Shown here: positions 35,606 through 47,479 of the stretch, piece by piece
Position numbering within the stretch: the stretch's first letter is position 1
How the letters are laid out: each line of letters starts with the position of its first letter
Source: Bettongia penicillata ogilbyi
Taxonomy: Eukaryota > Chordata > Mammalia > Diprotodontia > Potoroidae
Length of the DNA: 64,000 nucleotides
Direction: 5' to 3'
Assembly (NCBI GenBank): GCA_023548195.1
Contig: JAJHZJ010000399.1
Coordinates: forward strand, 7,197,100-7,261,099
Program-made: the position numbers and the translations under genes
The notes under the pieces: model-generated
Seen by the model: the letters and a program-made list of their open reading frames with translations, nothing else
Told to the model about the DNA's origin: nothing
Databases searched by the model: none

Positions 35606-36129
35606 TACAAATAAAAATCTCAGAATATAATCTGCAAGACTGGAGTCATTTGACTGAAAAGGGAACTTGTTCTTGGAAACCTTCTTTGACAAGAAAATGA
35701 AGCTAAAAATTGTGAAACTCCCAAAATTTAATAAGAAAAATTGTGATCTATTCAGTTGTCTCCATGAAGCAACCTTATACCAGATATTATTCAAAACTCA
35801 AGTGGATATTTGCCTTCAACCTGTACAACTCCTTAATAATGCCTCTTTGTTATAGTTTGTATAGAAGTTCCCTCCTAAAATTTGTTACTCTGTATTCACT
35901 TTCATACATTGACATTTCACAGAGGAAAGCGGAGTTGGAATCATAACAGTGTAAAATGGAGTTCCAGTTGGATTCAACGTAGCAGTCAGCCTGGGAGAGA
36001 CATAAGAAACATTAAGCATGTAAAGCAACCCATCACTTGAACAGCTGTCTCATTAGTTACATTGCACCTTCTGCTCATATTTGGGAGTCACTATCTCACT
36101 ACCAACTAACTGGCCTTCACTAAGTTCTG
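35606..36129. other. No recognised feature
   Basis: Unique-looking AT-rich sequence with only short overlapping frames on both strands. Confidence 0.4.
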
Positions 36130-36290
36130 TGAAATCACATGCAAAGGAAGGGGCTTAGGATGACCTGAGTTCAAATCCTGCCTTGCCTCCTTCCTAGCTA
36201 TATGTCCCTAAGAAAGTAACATTTCCTCTTCCTCACTTTCTAATCTATAAAATGAGAATGATTAAAGTACCCCAAAAACCTTAGCTCTGT
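36130..36290 (+). mobile_element. MIR/MAR-like SINE, plus strand
   Basis: 'tgacctgagttcaaatcctg', 'cctagctatatgtccctaag' and 'ctaatctataaaatgagaat' are the canonical SINE head-to-core pattern. Confidence 0.65.
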
Positions 36291-37119
36291 CTTAAACAGC
36301 TTCTAAAATGCTAGGATGCTGGTGATTAAGCTGTTGTTTTTGTTGGTGCTGTTGTTGATCAAGAGAGGATTATGCCCTCTGCTCCTGAGAAATCACCATG
36401 TACATGCCATCACATTTTCAGATGAGGTAGCAGGTATCTTTATTTCCAGGCTGCACCTAAGTTTACATGATAACAGAGACATTTTTGGTGTGAAATAACT
36501 CATTATATGTGGTGGATTGTTTTGATGAAAAAATCTGAATCCCCACCAAAAAAAATATCATCAGAACTCTCTTTTAAACTGCTTTGTTATTTCACGGCAT
36601 TTCCTGCCAAGAGACAAATTTGCAGCTGTTTTGACAGGCAAAATAAATAAACCGTGGAGGACTCAGAGCTTTATATTCACTTACCAATCATCAATTTCAC
36701 TGGCTGCTTTAGGAAAGGGGGATCCATAACAGTAGAACTGTCAGCCTGGTGAGCCATACACTGAAACCACTTTGTGGATTGGTAATATATTGCCAAAAAT
36801 ACATCCAGTGATCCTGATTGATCAAATATTATTTAACTAGCTCAGTGAGCATCACAATTATGGGAAGCATATAGCTATTCTCAGTTGAACTGAATAGCAA
36901 TAACGTTGAGTTTCCATAGAGGAGAGTGAATAAAGGAAAAGGAGAAAGCATGACTGTAGCCATTAGACTGGAGGTTTCATAGAGACCTTTGGAAGAATTA
37001 TTTCTGGGAAACAATTCAGAATCAGATAAGCCTCCAGGACTGTAGTGCCAATGTGATATTCACACCATCTACCATGACCATGAATATCCTGGAGCAATTC
37101 TGAATCACGAAATACCAGA
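36291..37119. other. No gene recognised
   Basis: Short minus-strand frames (36829-37014, 36963-37181) lie next to the possible LTR-derived repeat. I could not match them to a named viral or host protein. Confidence 0.3.
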
Positions 37120-37570
37120 TTCTCCACATGGAAGGGATAATCAGAATATCTATTCAGACTCCAAAAAACCAAAGCCATCACAGTAGCAAAAATCTATACA
37201 TAATAACAATGCAGAGAACAACACCATCCCCAAGCCTTCCCCCTACTAGGCTTCCAACAAACCAGGTCCATTAAATAAATCACAAGTAGGACTTATTAAA
37301 ATCACCCTTAAAATAGCCCTTTCATTCACACTACCGAGGATCCTGCATCCTTCCTAGTACTGACTGATCTCATGAATAACTTCCTCTCAGCTCTGCTCTA
37401 GCTCTGCCTTTTCCTGTTCCATTCATTCAGCAAGCTCCTACCACCATAGGCTCCATGTGACTCCAATTTATGGGACCCAGGCAGGTCACATAGGCCCATT
37501 AATGAATGAGAAAGATCTCCCCACTTTAAATTACCATTACATGAGGCCCCAAGATCTTTCTTATTTATTA
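37120..37570 (-). repeat. Dispersed repeat of unknown class, copy 2 of 3
   Basis: Shares 'ctcagctctgctctagctct', 'cattcagcaagctcct' and the 'ttaaattaccattaca' block with 42455-42615, and a longer span with 12330-12660. It may be an LTR segment, but the ends are not defined. Confidence 0.45.
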
Positions 37571-38193
37571 CATAAGTCTGAGGGTGGGACAACTGACATG
37601 AACAGAAAATTGTAAAAGAGATAACAGAAAATAAGCATGTAAAACAATATCTTAGGCAACTGGTGTCAACAGAACTTTAGAACTATATAACAGAGAACAC
37701 ACAAAATAAACACATAAAACAATATCTTAGTGTGAGGTTTGAACACAAGCACCCCATCATTGCCCCATCGAACAAATGAGGTCCAAAATCTTGAGGTTAG
37801 GGGCAGAGGTCTCTTCTTCCATAACTCCTTCCCGCTGAGATTGGACATAGAGTTGTGCCTGCCTCAACAGGTTTTATTTGAGAGATCAGTTCTTTAGCTG
37901 GCATAAGAAGTTTGGTCAGGTTCAGGTCCAAAAATAACACATCACAGTCTTGAATAGGGGGCGACATCAGCCTCAAGTGATCAGATGTCTGCAAGAGCAG
38001 GGTACTAGACCTACAGAAAAAAAAATCTGACAAAACAGGTTAAAAAGACAAAAAGAAGCAAGGAGACAATAACACGAAGCAGCATAGACATAGGATCAAC
38101 CATGCTTCTGAAGTCCATGAGCCCATTATTGTAGCCTCACTCATAATTGTTTACTGTTTTGCAATTTGCATTCCCAGGGTCATCATTCTGGCT
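37571..38193 (-). other. Old sequence split by the BCLAF1 retrocopy, left side
   Basis: Minus-strand frames of 60-78 codons (37666-37848, 37797-38033) and an AATAAA on the minus strand near 37874 suggest degraded retroelement DNA. I recognised no viral protein motif, so an ERV origin is only a possibility. Confidence 0.25.
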
Positions 38194-38210
38194 AGAAATA
38201 CACCCTCCTA
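38194..38210. repeat. Left target-site duplication of BCLAF1 retrocopy
   Basis: agaaatacaccctccta pairs with agaaatgcaccctccta at 41786-41802 (16 of 17 identical). The copies flank the 5' end and the poly(A) tail, as expected for L1-mediated insertion. Confidence 0.9.
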
Positions 38211-41200
38211 GTTCTTCTCCTGTTTGTGATGGGGGAAATGGCCGCTGTGTAGCTACAGCGGAGCTAAGTGCCGGGATCCGTGCTCGGCCTGTCAGGAATT
38301 GGGATTAGACTTTAAATTTTGGAGAACATTATCTCCAGGAGGAATTTTACAGTGTTTCAATGATATCACTTGACTGCTTGCCACTTATCAGAACACAAGG
38401 AATAATCCACTGGAAGAAATGGGTCATTCCAACTCTAGATCACATTCTTCAAGGTCAAAGTCCAGATCATAGTCTAGTTCCAGGTAAAGGTCCAGATCAC
38501 ATTCTAGAAAGAAGAGATACAGTTCTAGGTCCCGTTCCAGGACATACTCGCTATCTTGTAGTAGAGATCGTGTTTATTCTAGAGATTATCGTCGAGATTA
38601 TGGAAATAATAGAGGAATGAGAAGGCCTTATGGGTACAGAGGAAGGGGTAGAGGGTATTATCAAGGAGGTGGTGGTAGATATTATCGAGGTGGCTATAGA
38701 TCTGTCTGGAATAGAAGACACTCACGGAGCCCTAGATGGGGTCGTTCACGTTCCAGAAGTCCAAAACGAAGATCTGTGTCTTCTCAGAGAACTAGAAGTT
38801 AATCTCGCCAGTCTTACAGATCTTCCAGGTCTCCGCGGTCATCTTCGTCTCAATCATCTTCTCCGTATAGCAAATCCCCTGTCTCTTCAAAAAGACGAGG
38901 GTCTCTTGAAAAGCAGACCAAAAAAACTGAAGGGGCTCCCCAAGAAGATAGCCCTTTGAAAAACAAATCACAGGATGAACAGAAAGATACATTTGAACAT
39001 GACCCCTCTGAACCCATCGATGATTTTAATAAATCAGCAGCAGCATCTGGTGACATTTGGCCTGGTCTTTCAGCATATGGTAATAGCCCAAGATCACCCC
39101 ATAGCCCTTCTCCTATTGCTACACCACCTAGTCAAAGTTCATCTTGTTCCGATGCTCCCATGCTCAGCACAGCCCACTTTGCAAAAAATAATCCTTCTCA
39201 GCATTCATATTCCATTCAGCATAGTCCTGAGAGGTCCGGATCTGGTTCCCTTGGAAATGGTTCTAGTCACTACAGCCCTTCTCAGAATAGTCCAATTCAT
39301 CATATACCTTCACGAAGAAGCCCTGCAAAGACAATCCCACCACAGAATGTTCCAAGGGAAGAAAGTAGAATTCGTTCTTCATTTTATCCTGATGGTGGAG
39401 ATCAGGAAACTGCAAAGACTGGAAAGTTTTCAAAAAGGTACACAGATGAAGAGTCTAGAGTATACCTGCTTGATAGGGGTAATTCCAGGGAGAAAGAGGC
39501 CCCAAAGGAGAAAGGAACAGAAAAAGAGAGGGCAGAGGGAGAATGGGAGGATCAGGAAGCTTTAGATTATTTCAGTGATAAAGAGGCTGGAAAACGAAAG
39601 TTTAATGATTCAGAAGGGGATGACACAGAGGAGACAGAGGATTATAGACAGTTCAGGAAGTCTGTCCTGGCAGATCAGGGTAAAAATTTTGCTACTGCAT
39701 CTCACCGGAAGGCTGAGGAGGAAGGAACCAAGTACAAATCTAAAGTTTCACTCAAGGGCAATAGAGAAAGTGATGGATTTAGAGAAGATAAAAATTACAA
39801 ACTTAAAGAGACTGAATATATAGTGGAAAGGCCTAGCACTACAAAAGATAAGCACAAGGAAGACGACAAAAGTTCTGAGAGAATAATGGTGAAGAAAGAA
39901 ACTCAGTCACCTGAGCAGGTAAAGTCTGAAAAGCTCAAAGAACTCTTTGATTACAGTCCCCCTCTACACAAGAATCTGGAAGCGAGAGAAAAGTCTACCT
40001 TCAGAGAGGAGAGCCCACTTAGGATCAAAATGATAGCCAGTGATTCCCATTGCCCTGAAGTCAAACTCAAAATGGCACCTGTCCCTCTTGATGATTCCAA
40101 CAGACCTGCTTCCTTGACTAAAAACAGGCTGCTTGCTAGTACACTTGTCCATTCTGTCAAGAAGGAACAAGAATTCCGGTCTATCTTTGACAACATTAAG
40201 TTGCCACAGGCCAGCAAAAGCACTTCAGAGTCATTTATTCAACACATTGTGTCCTTGGTTCATCATGTTAAAGAGCAATACTTCAAATCAGCTGCAATGA
40301 CCCTAAATGAAAGGTTCACCTCATATCAGAAGGCTACTGAAGAACGTTGCACCCGACAAAAAAGCCTAGAAATACACAGGAGAATTGACATCTCTCCCAG
40401 TGCCTTGAGGAAGCATACCCGATTATCAGGAGAAGAGAAAGTTTTTAAAGAAGAAAATCAAAAGGGAGATAAAAAATTAAGGTGTGATTCTGCTGGTCTT
40501 TGAATGACATTGATCATGGTAGAAAAGAAAGAAGTAAAGAACGGGGGGATTCCAAGGGCTCCAGGGAATCCAGTGGATTCAGAAAACAAGAAAAAACTCC
40601 TAAAGATTACAAAGAATACAAATCTTACAAAGATGACAGTAAACATAAAAGCAGAGAGCCAGACCATTCTCGATCTTCATCCTCTTCATCATCCTCTTCC
40701 TCAGCAAGCCCTCGAGAAGAAAAAGAAAGTAAGAAGGAAAGAGAAGAAGAGTTTAAAACCCACCATGAACCAAAAGAATATTCAGGCTTTACAGGAGTCA
40801 GTCGACCCAGAGGAACTTTTTTCGAATTAGAGGCAGAGGAAGAATCAGAGGAGTTTTTGCTGGGACAAATACTGGTCCAAACAACTCAAATACTACTTTT
40901 CAAAAGAGACAGAAGGAAGAGGAATGGGATCCAGAATATACCCCAAAGAGCAAGAAGTACTTCTTGCATGATGACAGGGATGATGGTGTGGATTGTTGGG
41001 CCAAAAGAGGAAGAGGCCGTAGCACTTTCCAACGTGGCAGAGGACGGTTTAACTTCAAAAAATCAGGTAGCAGTCCAAAATGGACACATGACAAACACAA
41101 GGGGATGGGATTGTTGAAGATGAAAAACAGACCATGGAAAATAATGAAGAAAAGAAGGACAGACGCAAGGAAGAAAAGATAGAAAATTCCAACTTGTCAG

Positions 41201-41729
41201 TGAATTGAAGAGCAGATTTCCATCTGTGGGCTAGGAGGATGACAATTTGCTAAAACTTAGTAAATCTAATTTTATAAACAGAGCTTGCTAAGGTTTATAT
41301 ATGGTATGTAGTTTCCCCCTGGCTCTGTTAATCTTCACTTTCTGTGTTTTTTTTTTTTATTATAGGAATAGTAAATCTGATGTAAGATTGCAACTGAGAG
41401 CAGAACTGGTACGTACCATTTTTTACGTGATTTTTTTGTTTTCAAAAACGAATGTAAGCATTTTACTTAAATTTTACTGTTTGCAAGTATTCTGTAGAAT
41501 TTTTAAGTCTTTAAATATCTCAATAATAGTAGAGTGTATGTTGAGGATTGTATTGAAGCAAAATAGAAAGTTGCTACATACCATATTTGTAACTATCAAC
41601 TTTTAAAAAAACTTTTACTGTTTTTGTTATATGCATTGTAATTCTGCTTTGTCTATAAGATATGGTCAAGTGCAACTCTGTGAAAGTTCTGATTTTTCCT
41701 TCCCCCTGTTTGTCAGTGTTTTATTCTGA

Positions 41730-41735
41730 AGTAAA
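41730..41735 (+). terminator. AGTAAA polyadenylation signal of the retrocopy
   Basis: AGTAAA, a known variant of AATAAA, lies about 16 bases before the A-tail. It marks the end of the source mRNA. Confidence 0.6.
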
Positions 41736-41751
41736 CTATAGCGCTATATAC

Positions 41752-41785
41752 AAAAAAAAAAAAAAAAAAAAAAAGAAAGAAAGAA
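41752..41785 (+). repeat. Poly(A) tail with AAAG decay
   Basis: About 23 A residues followed by aaag units, the retained tail of the retrotransposed mRNA. Confidence 0.9.
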
Positions 41786-41802
41786 AGAAATGCACCCTCC
41801 TA
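41786..41802. repeat. Right target-site duplication of BCLAF1 retrocopy
   Basis: agaaatgcaccctccta, the partner of 38194-38210, with one A/G difference. Confidence 0.9.
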
Positions 41803-42454
41803 AATCTGAGCTGGGGTCTTGCAAACCCTGCCTCCCCCATTCTCCCTGCAGGTGTGATGAACCTGGATACAATGTTTCAGAATGATCTGCAGGGTCAGCT
41901 CCTACCTCCCTGCTCAATCTAAAATCAAGCCTCTTTCCCAGATACATTTTACATAGTTCATTAATTGGAATGCCATTTATTCTTCCAAAATTTACCCCTG
42001 CTGTCAATAGAGAGCTCTATCAGTAAACAATTCTTTTCTTGTCAATCTATTCTGACTTTGAATCCACTGGCTATTTATTCTGCTCTCTGGAAGAAATTTA
42101 TCTTTTTCACTAATTCTCACCATCCAAGGTACCAATGATTCTTTTATCCTTTGGGATAACTGACTGACTCAATATCTGTGACCTCGTGCTGAGTAAAATC
42201 CTTAATTACCTTCCCAAACACTGTGGGAGCCCCTTGATTGTAGTATTTCCTTATTAATACTGGTCGAGCTGCAGCCTCCTCATTTGTTTTATTTTCCTAC
42301 CACACATCCTCCTGGCTTGTATTTAGGCCTGAATGAAGTCCAGTCTGTGGAAGGGATGCATTCACTCCTCTATTATTAACGTTTCACTTTCTATGAGCCA
42401 AATCGACAACAGCTTTTTCTTCCTCTGCTTGAAACACTCTAGTTTCCTCTCAGC
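41803..42454 (-). other. Old sequence split by the BCLAF1 retrocopy, right side
   Basis: Continuation of the pre-insertion locus. A minus-strand frame (41744-42007) includes part of the tail and is not a gene. Resemblance to retroviral internal sequence is suspected but unproven. Confidence 0.25.
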
Positions 42455-42615
42455 TCTGCTCTAGTTCTGCCTCTTCCAGTTCCACCCATTCAGCAAACTC
42501 CTCCCACAATAGCCTCCTTGTGACTCAGGTTCATGGGACCCAGGGAAGTGCCAGGAGTCTAGCAATGAATGAGAGAGATGTCTCCATTTTAAATTACCAT
42601 TACAAGGTCCTGTAA
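42455..42615 (-). repeat. Dispersed repeat of unknown class, copy 3 of 3
   Basis: Shares 'tcctctcagctctgctctag', 'cccattcagcaaactcctcc' and 'ttttaaattaccattacaag' with copy 2. Homology stops abruptly near 42450, which could be an LTR or deletion boundary. Confidence 0.45.
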
Positions 42616-42899
42616 TCACAGGGGTACATTGCTTAAGACTTTCCTGATTATGGGTATATGTCTTTTCTCATAAGGGCAATTAGACAAATCCTATGCTATG
42701 TCTTGATTTTTTTCTTTGTTCTACCCTCCATTGTGGTGATTACATAATTTTATCCTGTTAGGTCACTCTCTGTGGTATGAGGAATCAATTTTATGGTATT
42801 GATGACTCTGTGATGATAAAGGACATTATTACAGGCAGAAGTAAAACTGCAAGCAAAGCTAGAAAAGTGGAAGGTAGTGGGGATTAACAAATTGTCTAG

Positions 42900-43426
42900 G
42901 GCAACAGTTCTTAGTCTTTATTATATCATAGGTCCCTCTGGCAGTCTGGTGAAACCCTACACTCTTGAGGCCTATTCAGTGAATGGGCATTACCTCAATT
43001 TAAGTGAGTACCTGAAATAGCCTTAGCCTAAAAGATCAAAGTTTCCTGTTGCATCCTGAGTTGTCTCCAGTCATTCTGATGAATATCTGGTGACTGAATC
43101 CATATGGCTCAGGAGGAGAGAGTAAGGCTGGTGACCTTGCACAGCCCTCCCTCACTCAAAGCAAAGTCAGGTGCAAGTCATGTCATCATTTCACTGATAT
43201 CATCGTCCTCTTCAAAAATGAAACATGAACACAACCAAAACAAACACCCTTTTTATAAAATAATGATTCTCAAAGCATAAAATAAAATTCTTAGTATTTC
43301 AAAATAAGTCAATCATGTTTAAATAAAGATGCATTTTTCCCTAACTTTTCCCAAGTTTACGAACCATCTGAAATCTATACACATATTCCTTAAGAACTAT
43401 GGAAGCCAGGTTAAGAATTCTTGTTC
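42900..43426. mobile_element. hAT-like non-autonomous DNA transposon, split
   Basis: The left part (42900-42961, 'cagttcttagtctttattat', 'ggcagtctggtgaaaccc') and right part (43240-43426, 'gcataaaataaaattcttag' to 'aggttaagaattcttgttcc') together match a common mammalian hAT-type MER element. The ends form imperfect inverted repeats (caacagttcttag against aacaagaattctta). A SINE sits in the middle. Confidence 0.55.
42962..43239 (+). mobile_element. RTE-tailed SINE inside the hAT-like element
   Basis: 'gcctattcagtgaatgggca', 'gcacagccctccctcactca' and the tail 'cgtcctcttcaaaaatgaa' define the family, also seen at 48967-49085 and 49547-49798. The tail matches the 3' end of the RTE LINE at 50978-52576. 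Confidence 0.75.
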
Positions 43427-43840
43427 CAAAATGTAGGCTATATAAATTCGAGTAGTAGGAGAGAAACCCTAATATAACAGAACTTCCAACAGAAGCTATC
43501 TCTGAACTCACATTTTTACTAATAGATTAAATCCTAAGATGGTGACTATTTCCTCAGGTTCTATGCACTCAATAAATCCACATTCCAAAACTAACTCAGG
43601 AGCTCCCCCTGGCATGCTTATAGGAGCAGCTATCAAATAGCTCAAAGCAATGTCATACTAAGAAAAATGACTCTAAAACATTTCCCTCGAAATTGAGAGT
43701 GCTCTGCTCAGCCAATTAATCAGTCAGTAGGAAGAGAAGACACGAATTTAAAGTACACTGATAGGGAGACACATGTAGGGAATGTATGTGACTTTGGCAG
43801 CTTACATTACCGGCATTTAGATCCCTTATAGATTATCTCA
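43427..43840. other. No gene recognised
   Basis: Contains 'aatataacagaacttcc', which also occurs near 12298. Nothing else is identifiable. Confidence 0.35.
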
Positions 43841-43842
43841 AT

Positions 43843-44155
43843 TATATCAACAAACATTTATTGAACAACTCTGATGTACTAGCTGGGGAAACAAATACAA
43901 AGAAAGAAATACTCTATACCCTACACTTCTCACATTCTAATATCAACAATAATACACACATACACATGCATATAATGCTTACATGAATATAAAATATAAT
44001 GAAAGTAAATACAATGTAGCTATGTAAAATGTAGCTAAGTTTAGGAAGGCACCAATAAAGGATCATGAAAGGGTCCATGTGGAAATTGGTGCGTAAGTAG
44101 ATCTTGAAGGAAGAGATAGGTGATTTGAGGCAGGGATAAAAACGAAGCACTCTAC
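43843..44155 (+). mobile_element. L2-type repeat fragment
   Basis: 'caacaaacatttattgaaca', 'actctataccctacacttct' and 'gtagatcttgaaggaagaga' follow the order of the L2-type repeat seen better at 56190-56700. Confidence 0.5.
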
Positions 44156-44915
44156 AATCCCTTACAGAAGTAAGATTTTATGATTATTGATAGACCACTT
44201 GGACTGAGGACAAAATGCCTTTAAAAATTCCCTCCATTTAAAGTTTTTTTTTGTTTGTTTGAGGAGATACCTTTCTGATCTATGAATAGCTGTATGAGAT
44301 ATCCACTTTAGAAAACGCACAGAAATAAATATATAGCAATCAGTAATGTATTTTAAGAAAGACTTTCAAATGATTTTATTTTATATGTATTATTAGTACT
44401 TTCCCATTTATTACATTTTTGTAATAGGAATGTTTGAACTACCATTTTTCATTCTAAATTGGTAATCAATATATGTTTTAATGATAATCATGATAAAAGA
44501 AAAGATTTATCACGAATGTTGATGCATTGTTCTAGTATTTTGGATTAAGCTTTAACATTTAATTTACAATTCTGACTTTCAGCTAGACTTAGTCCCACAA
44601 TATAATATTTATCTAAATTTGCAACTGATAGCTTTACTTGCTTCCTGCAATGTTATCCTACTTGCCACAAACTATCACTATTATTTTATTGCTGACAAAA
44701 ATATTGAGGGAAAATACTGACATCAAATAATCAAACTATATTGGTTATAAAATAGTTGTATATTTTGCAAAGGACTTTGTGAACATGTTGATTGAATATA
44801 ATTTCTATTTCCATTTTGCATAGTAGTAAGACAAACTCATTCAAACTCATTCTAATATTCAGAGCTCATTTCTAAAATACTGCCTAGTTTAGTTGTTGAT
44901 AAAAATATATTTTGA
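44156..44915. other. No recognised feature
   Basis: AT-rich unique sequence with no coding signal. Confidence 0.45.
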
Positions 44916-44919
44916 GCAC

Positions 44920-45108
44920 TTAATATCTCATGAGAGGTAGGTGCTGTTATTATCCTCATTTTATAGATAGAAAACTGAGGCAAATAGAGGTAAAGTGGCT
45001 TATGAAGGGAAAAAAAAACAGCTAATTAAGTGTTTAGGCTGGATTTGAACTCAGGTCTTCCTGACTTCAGTCCCAGAACTCAATCTACTGTCCTGCTTGG
45101 CTGAAACA
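44920..45108 (-). mobile_element. MIR/THER-like SINE, minus strand
   Basis: 'ttattatcctcattttatag', 'gaaaactgaggcaaatagag' and 'tttgaactcaggtcttcctg' give the complete core in reverse orientation. Confidence 0.75.
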
Positions 45109-45478
45109 ATTAAGAATTTCTATTTCTACATGGAATAAGAGGAGTTAATATGACTTCCCAGAAAACTATTCAATAATGTTGGTTGGGTTGGGGGTGTGGT
45201 AAAGAAACATTAGGCATAATGCACAATAGTTAAACAGAAGTGGTAAAGTCTATTGTGTGTTTTTTCAAATAACAAGAGCTTCAAAGGACTAAAGAGCATA
45301 CTCATTTGCATATTAATTTTAAAAAACATGCACAACTGTACTACATTAATTCAATTTAAATTATCTTAAGAATTCCCATTGTAAAGGTTATCTCTTCTAC
45401 TTTAATTTTTGAGTCTCTCATTGTTATGGAAATATAAATCATTTCTACAGGATTCCAATCTTTTTTTTTTTTTTTGTC
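45109..45478. other. No recognised feature
   Basis: Unique AT-rich sequence ending in a T-run at 45462-45476. Confidence 0.4.
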
Positions 45479-45800
45479 ATTCCATTTCACATACTGGAAA
45501 CAGGACCTTCCCTTAACCCCATCTGAATCTATTGAAGCTCCTTCCTTAATGACCCACTCATGTACTACTTTCTTTGTCCCTAAACTGAAAGCTATCTTAC
45601 CCTTTTCAAATTACTCATGTATACTGTGTCTAGGTGCCTTTTATCTCATTCTGTTTGAATCCTACTTGTTTATGTCTATCATATTCACCCATACATATAT
45701 TCACCATGATATTGTGAATTCTTTGAAATAAAACATATGAAATTTTTCACCTCTCTAGTCTCAGAACCTATCACAGTGCAATGCACATATATGATTAGTA
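45479..45800 (+). mobile_element. L2-like LINE 3' region
   Basis: Resembles the L2 3' region (a tail with 'gtgaattctttgaaataaaa' and 'ctatcacagtgcaatgcaca'). The 85-codon frame here is probably an accident of the L2 sequence. Confidence 0.45.
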
Positions 45801-46004
45801 AGTTCATCGGCTGAAATTGGCAATGCATACCTGGCCAGTAATGATCTTGATTCAATAATATGTATTAAGCATTCATTGGAGGCATGGCAAAGTCCTACTT
45901 CATGTGCAGTCCTGGGCAAGGGTGACTAATAAGAAAATGTTAGTAGTTATATGCATACAAATGATCACGTGAAATTGACACTGGCCTTATGTTCCTTGTT
46001 AAGT

Positions 46005-46225
46005 GATTTTTTTCAGTCGTGTCTGCATCTCTGTGATCCTGTTTTGGATTTTCTTGTCCTTCTCCAACTCATTTTACAGAGGAAAAACTAAAGCAAACAG
46101 GATTAAGTGACCTGCCCAGGGTCACACAGCTATTAGGTGTCTGAGGTCAGATTTGAACTCAGGGAGATGAGTCTTCCTGACTCCAGGTCCAGTGCTCTAT
46201 CCATTATACTACTCAGGTACAGCTT
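46005..46225 (-). mobile_element. MAR1-like SINE, minus strand
   Basis: 'ttttcttgtccttctccaac', 'gacctgcccagggtcacaca' and 'ggtccagtgctctatccatt' mark the tail, core and tRNA-like head in reverse order. Confidence 0.8.
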
Positions 46226-46399
46226 ATGCTCCATAGTTGCTTCTTCTTTCCTTTGTTGTTGGTTCATTTTGTTTTGTTTTAGATGAAAGTTTATCATCTG
46301 CTGTGTAAAGTAGTACTTTATTCTATTTACCATCAAATTAAATCTTCCACATTTCTAAGGGTGGTCTATAGTTGCGCTATTGTTATGAATATTCTCTCT

Positions 46400-46485
46400 A
46401 TCAATCTCTGTCTCTCTCTTCCTCTCTGTCTCTCTCTTCCTCTCTGCCTCTCTCTCTCTGTCTCTCTCTCTGTCTCTCTTCCTCC
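46400..46485. repeat. (TCTG/TC)n microsatellite
   Basis: CT-rich tract with ctgtctct and cttcctct units. It has strong purine/pyrimidine strand bias. Confidence 0.85.
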
Positions 46486-46514
46486 TTTAATTACTCTATA
46501 TAGCCTTATCTGTA

Positions 46515-46648
46515 TACAGATTTATCACCCAGAATAATGTAAACTCCCCAAGGGCCAGCACTGCTTTTTCCTTTCTCTTTGTATTCCCAGTGCCTAGCAA
46601 AATGCTTTGCAAAAAAATAGCTATTTAATAAATATTTATTGAATCAAA
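46515..46648 (+). mobile_element. L2-like LINE 3' end
   Basis: 'gtaaactccccaagggccag', 'ttgtattcccagtgcctagc' and 'atttaataaatatttattga' form a clear L2 3' terminus. Confidence 0.65.
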
Positions 46649-46754
46649 ATGGATTCTTTTCCTTGAACTAAATTAAGAAAAAAAATACAGGCACAGTTTA
46701 CCAGTAGTACCATGATTTTGAAAAGAAGAAGGAAAGAAGGGGAAGGGAAAAGCA

Positions 46755-46985
46755 TTTATTTATTATATACCTACAACGTGTCAGGCACTGTGCTATGTAG
46801 CGTCCTAAGCACTTTACAGATGTTATCTCATTTGTTAATCACAATAACCCTGGCAAGTTGTTTCAAATATTTCATATTTGAGGACGATAGTAACTTCACA
46901 CAGCTAATAAGTGTCTGCGACCAGACTTGTACTAAGTTTTTCCTCACTCCAAGCACACACTAATCACTGAACAATCTAGCTGTTA
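46755..46985 (-). mobile_element. MIR/THER-like repeat, minus strand
   Basis: 'gtgtcaggcactgtgctatg', 'ttacagatgttatctcattt' and 'ttcacacagctaataagtgt' are in the order of a THER/MIR element read in reverse. Confidence 0.65.
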
Positions 46986-47479
46986 CATGATTGTTACCTA
47001 TCCAATGATGCACTTCTCATCAAAAATCAGTGACATATCAGGCTAATATGTTCAGGAACATTAATTCATCTATTCAACAAATACTTATTGAGAATGCTAG
47101 GTGCTAAGAAGACAGATTTCTGAAACCCTTTTCTGTGTATAAACTTTAACCCAAAGTACACATTTTCAAATAAATTTGATTATGTTTTCCTCAATGTAGG
47201 CAAAGTTACTCTTGTTTACTTTGAAGACTTTTATCCATATTTGTTTTCTAATAATACAAGTTACCTCCCATTAGGCATGGCATTATAGCTTTGGGAAAAA
47301 TTGAGCATCATCTAACAACTTTGAGATTTTTACTTCATACTCTTTCAGTCCATTCATAAATACTTGATTACTCAGAGACCCTATTCTCCATATTGCATCA
47401 TCTAGAGAACTAATTAACCCTGTCTTTGATTTCCCTAATGACTTAGAATCAGCGACTTAACCATGCTTAAAAAATCCTA

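Larger units (their letters stand above)
38211..41785 (+). pseudogene. BCLAF1P: Processed pseudogene of BCLAF1
   Basis: An intronless copy of the mRNA for BCLAF1 (Bcl-2-associated transcription factor 1), a nuclear SR-like protein of RNA processing and apoptosis; the human protein is about 920 residues. The copy has a 5' UTR (38211-38418), a start at 38419 (MGHSNSRSHSS) and the whole coding region: the RS-rich N-terminus, the RGRG/YRG repeats ('[20 protein letters not shown]'), the central region ('SESFIQHIVSLVHHVKEQYF') and the C-terminal RGR region ('[20 protein letters not shown]'). It is broken by TAG at 38470, TAA at 38485 and 38800, single-base losses near 40504, 40822 and 41103, and an altered terminus. 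The 3' UTR runs from about 41190 to 41751 and the poly(A) from 41752. The longest surviving frame is 515 codons (38956-40503). All features indicate L1-driven retroposition. Expression is unlikely. Confidence 0.95.

Noticed and set aside
38956..40503. 515-codon frame as a functional BCLAF1-like gene
   Set aside because: It is the middle of a retrocopy with upstream in-frame stops and downstream frameshifts, with no introns and no promoter evidence.
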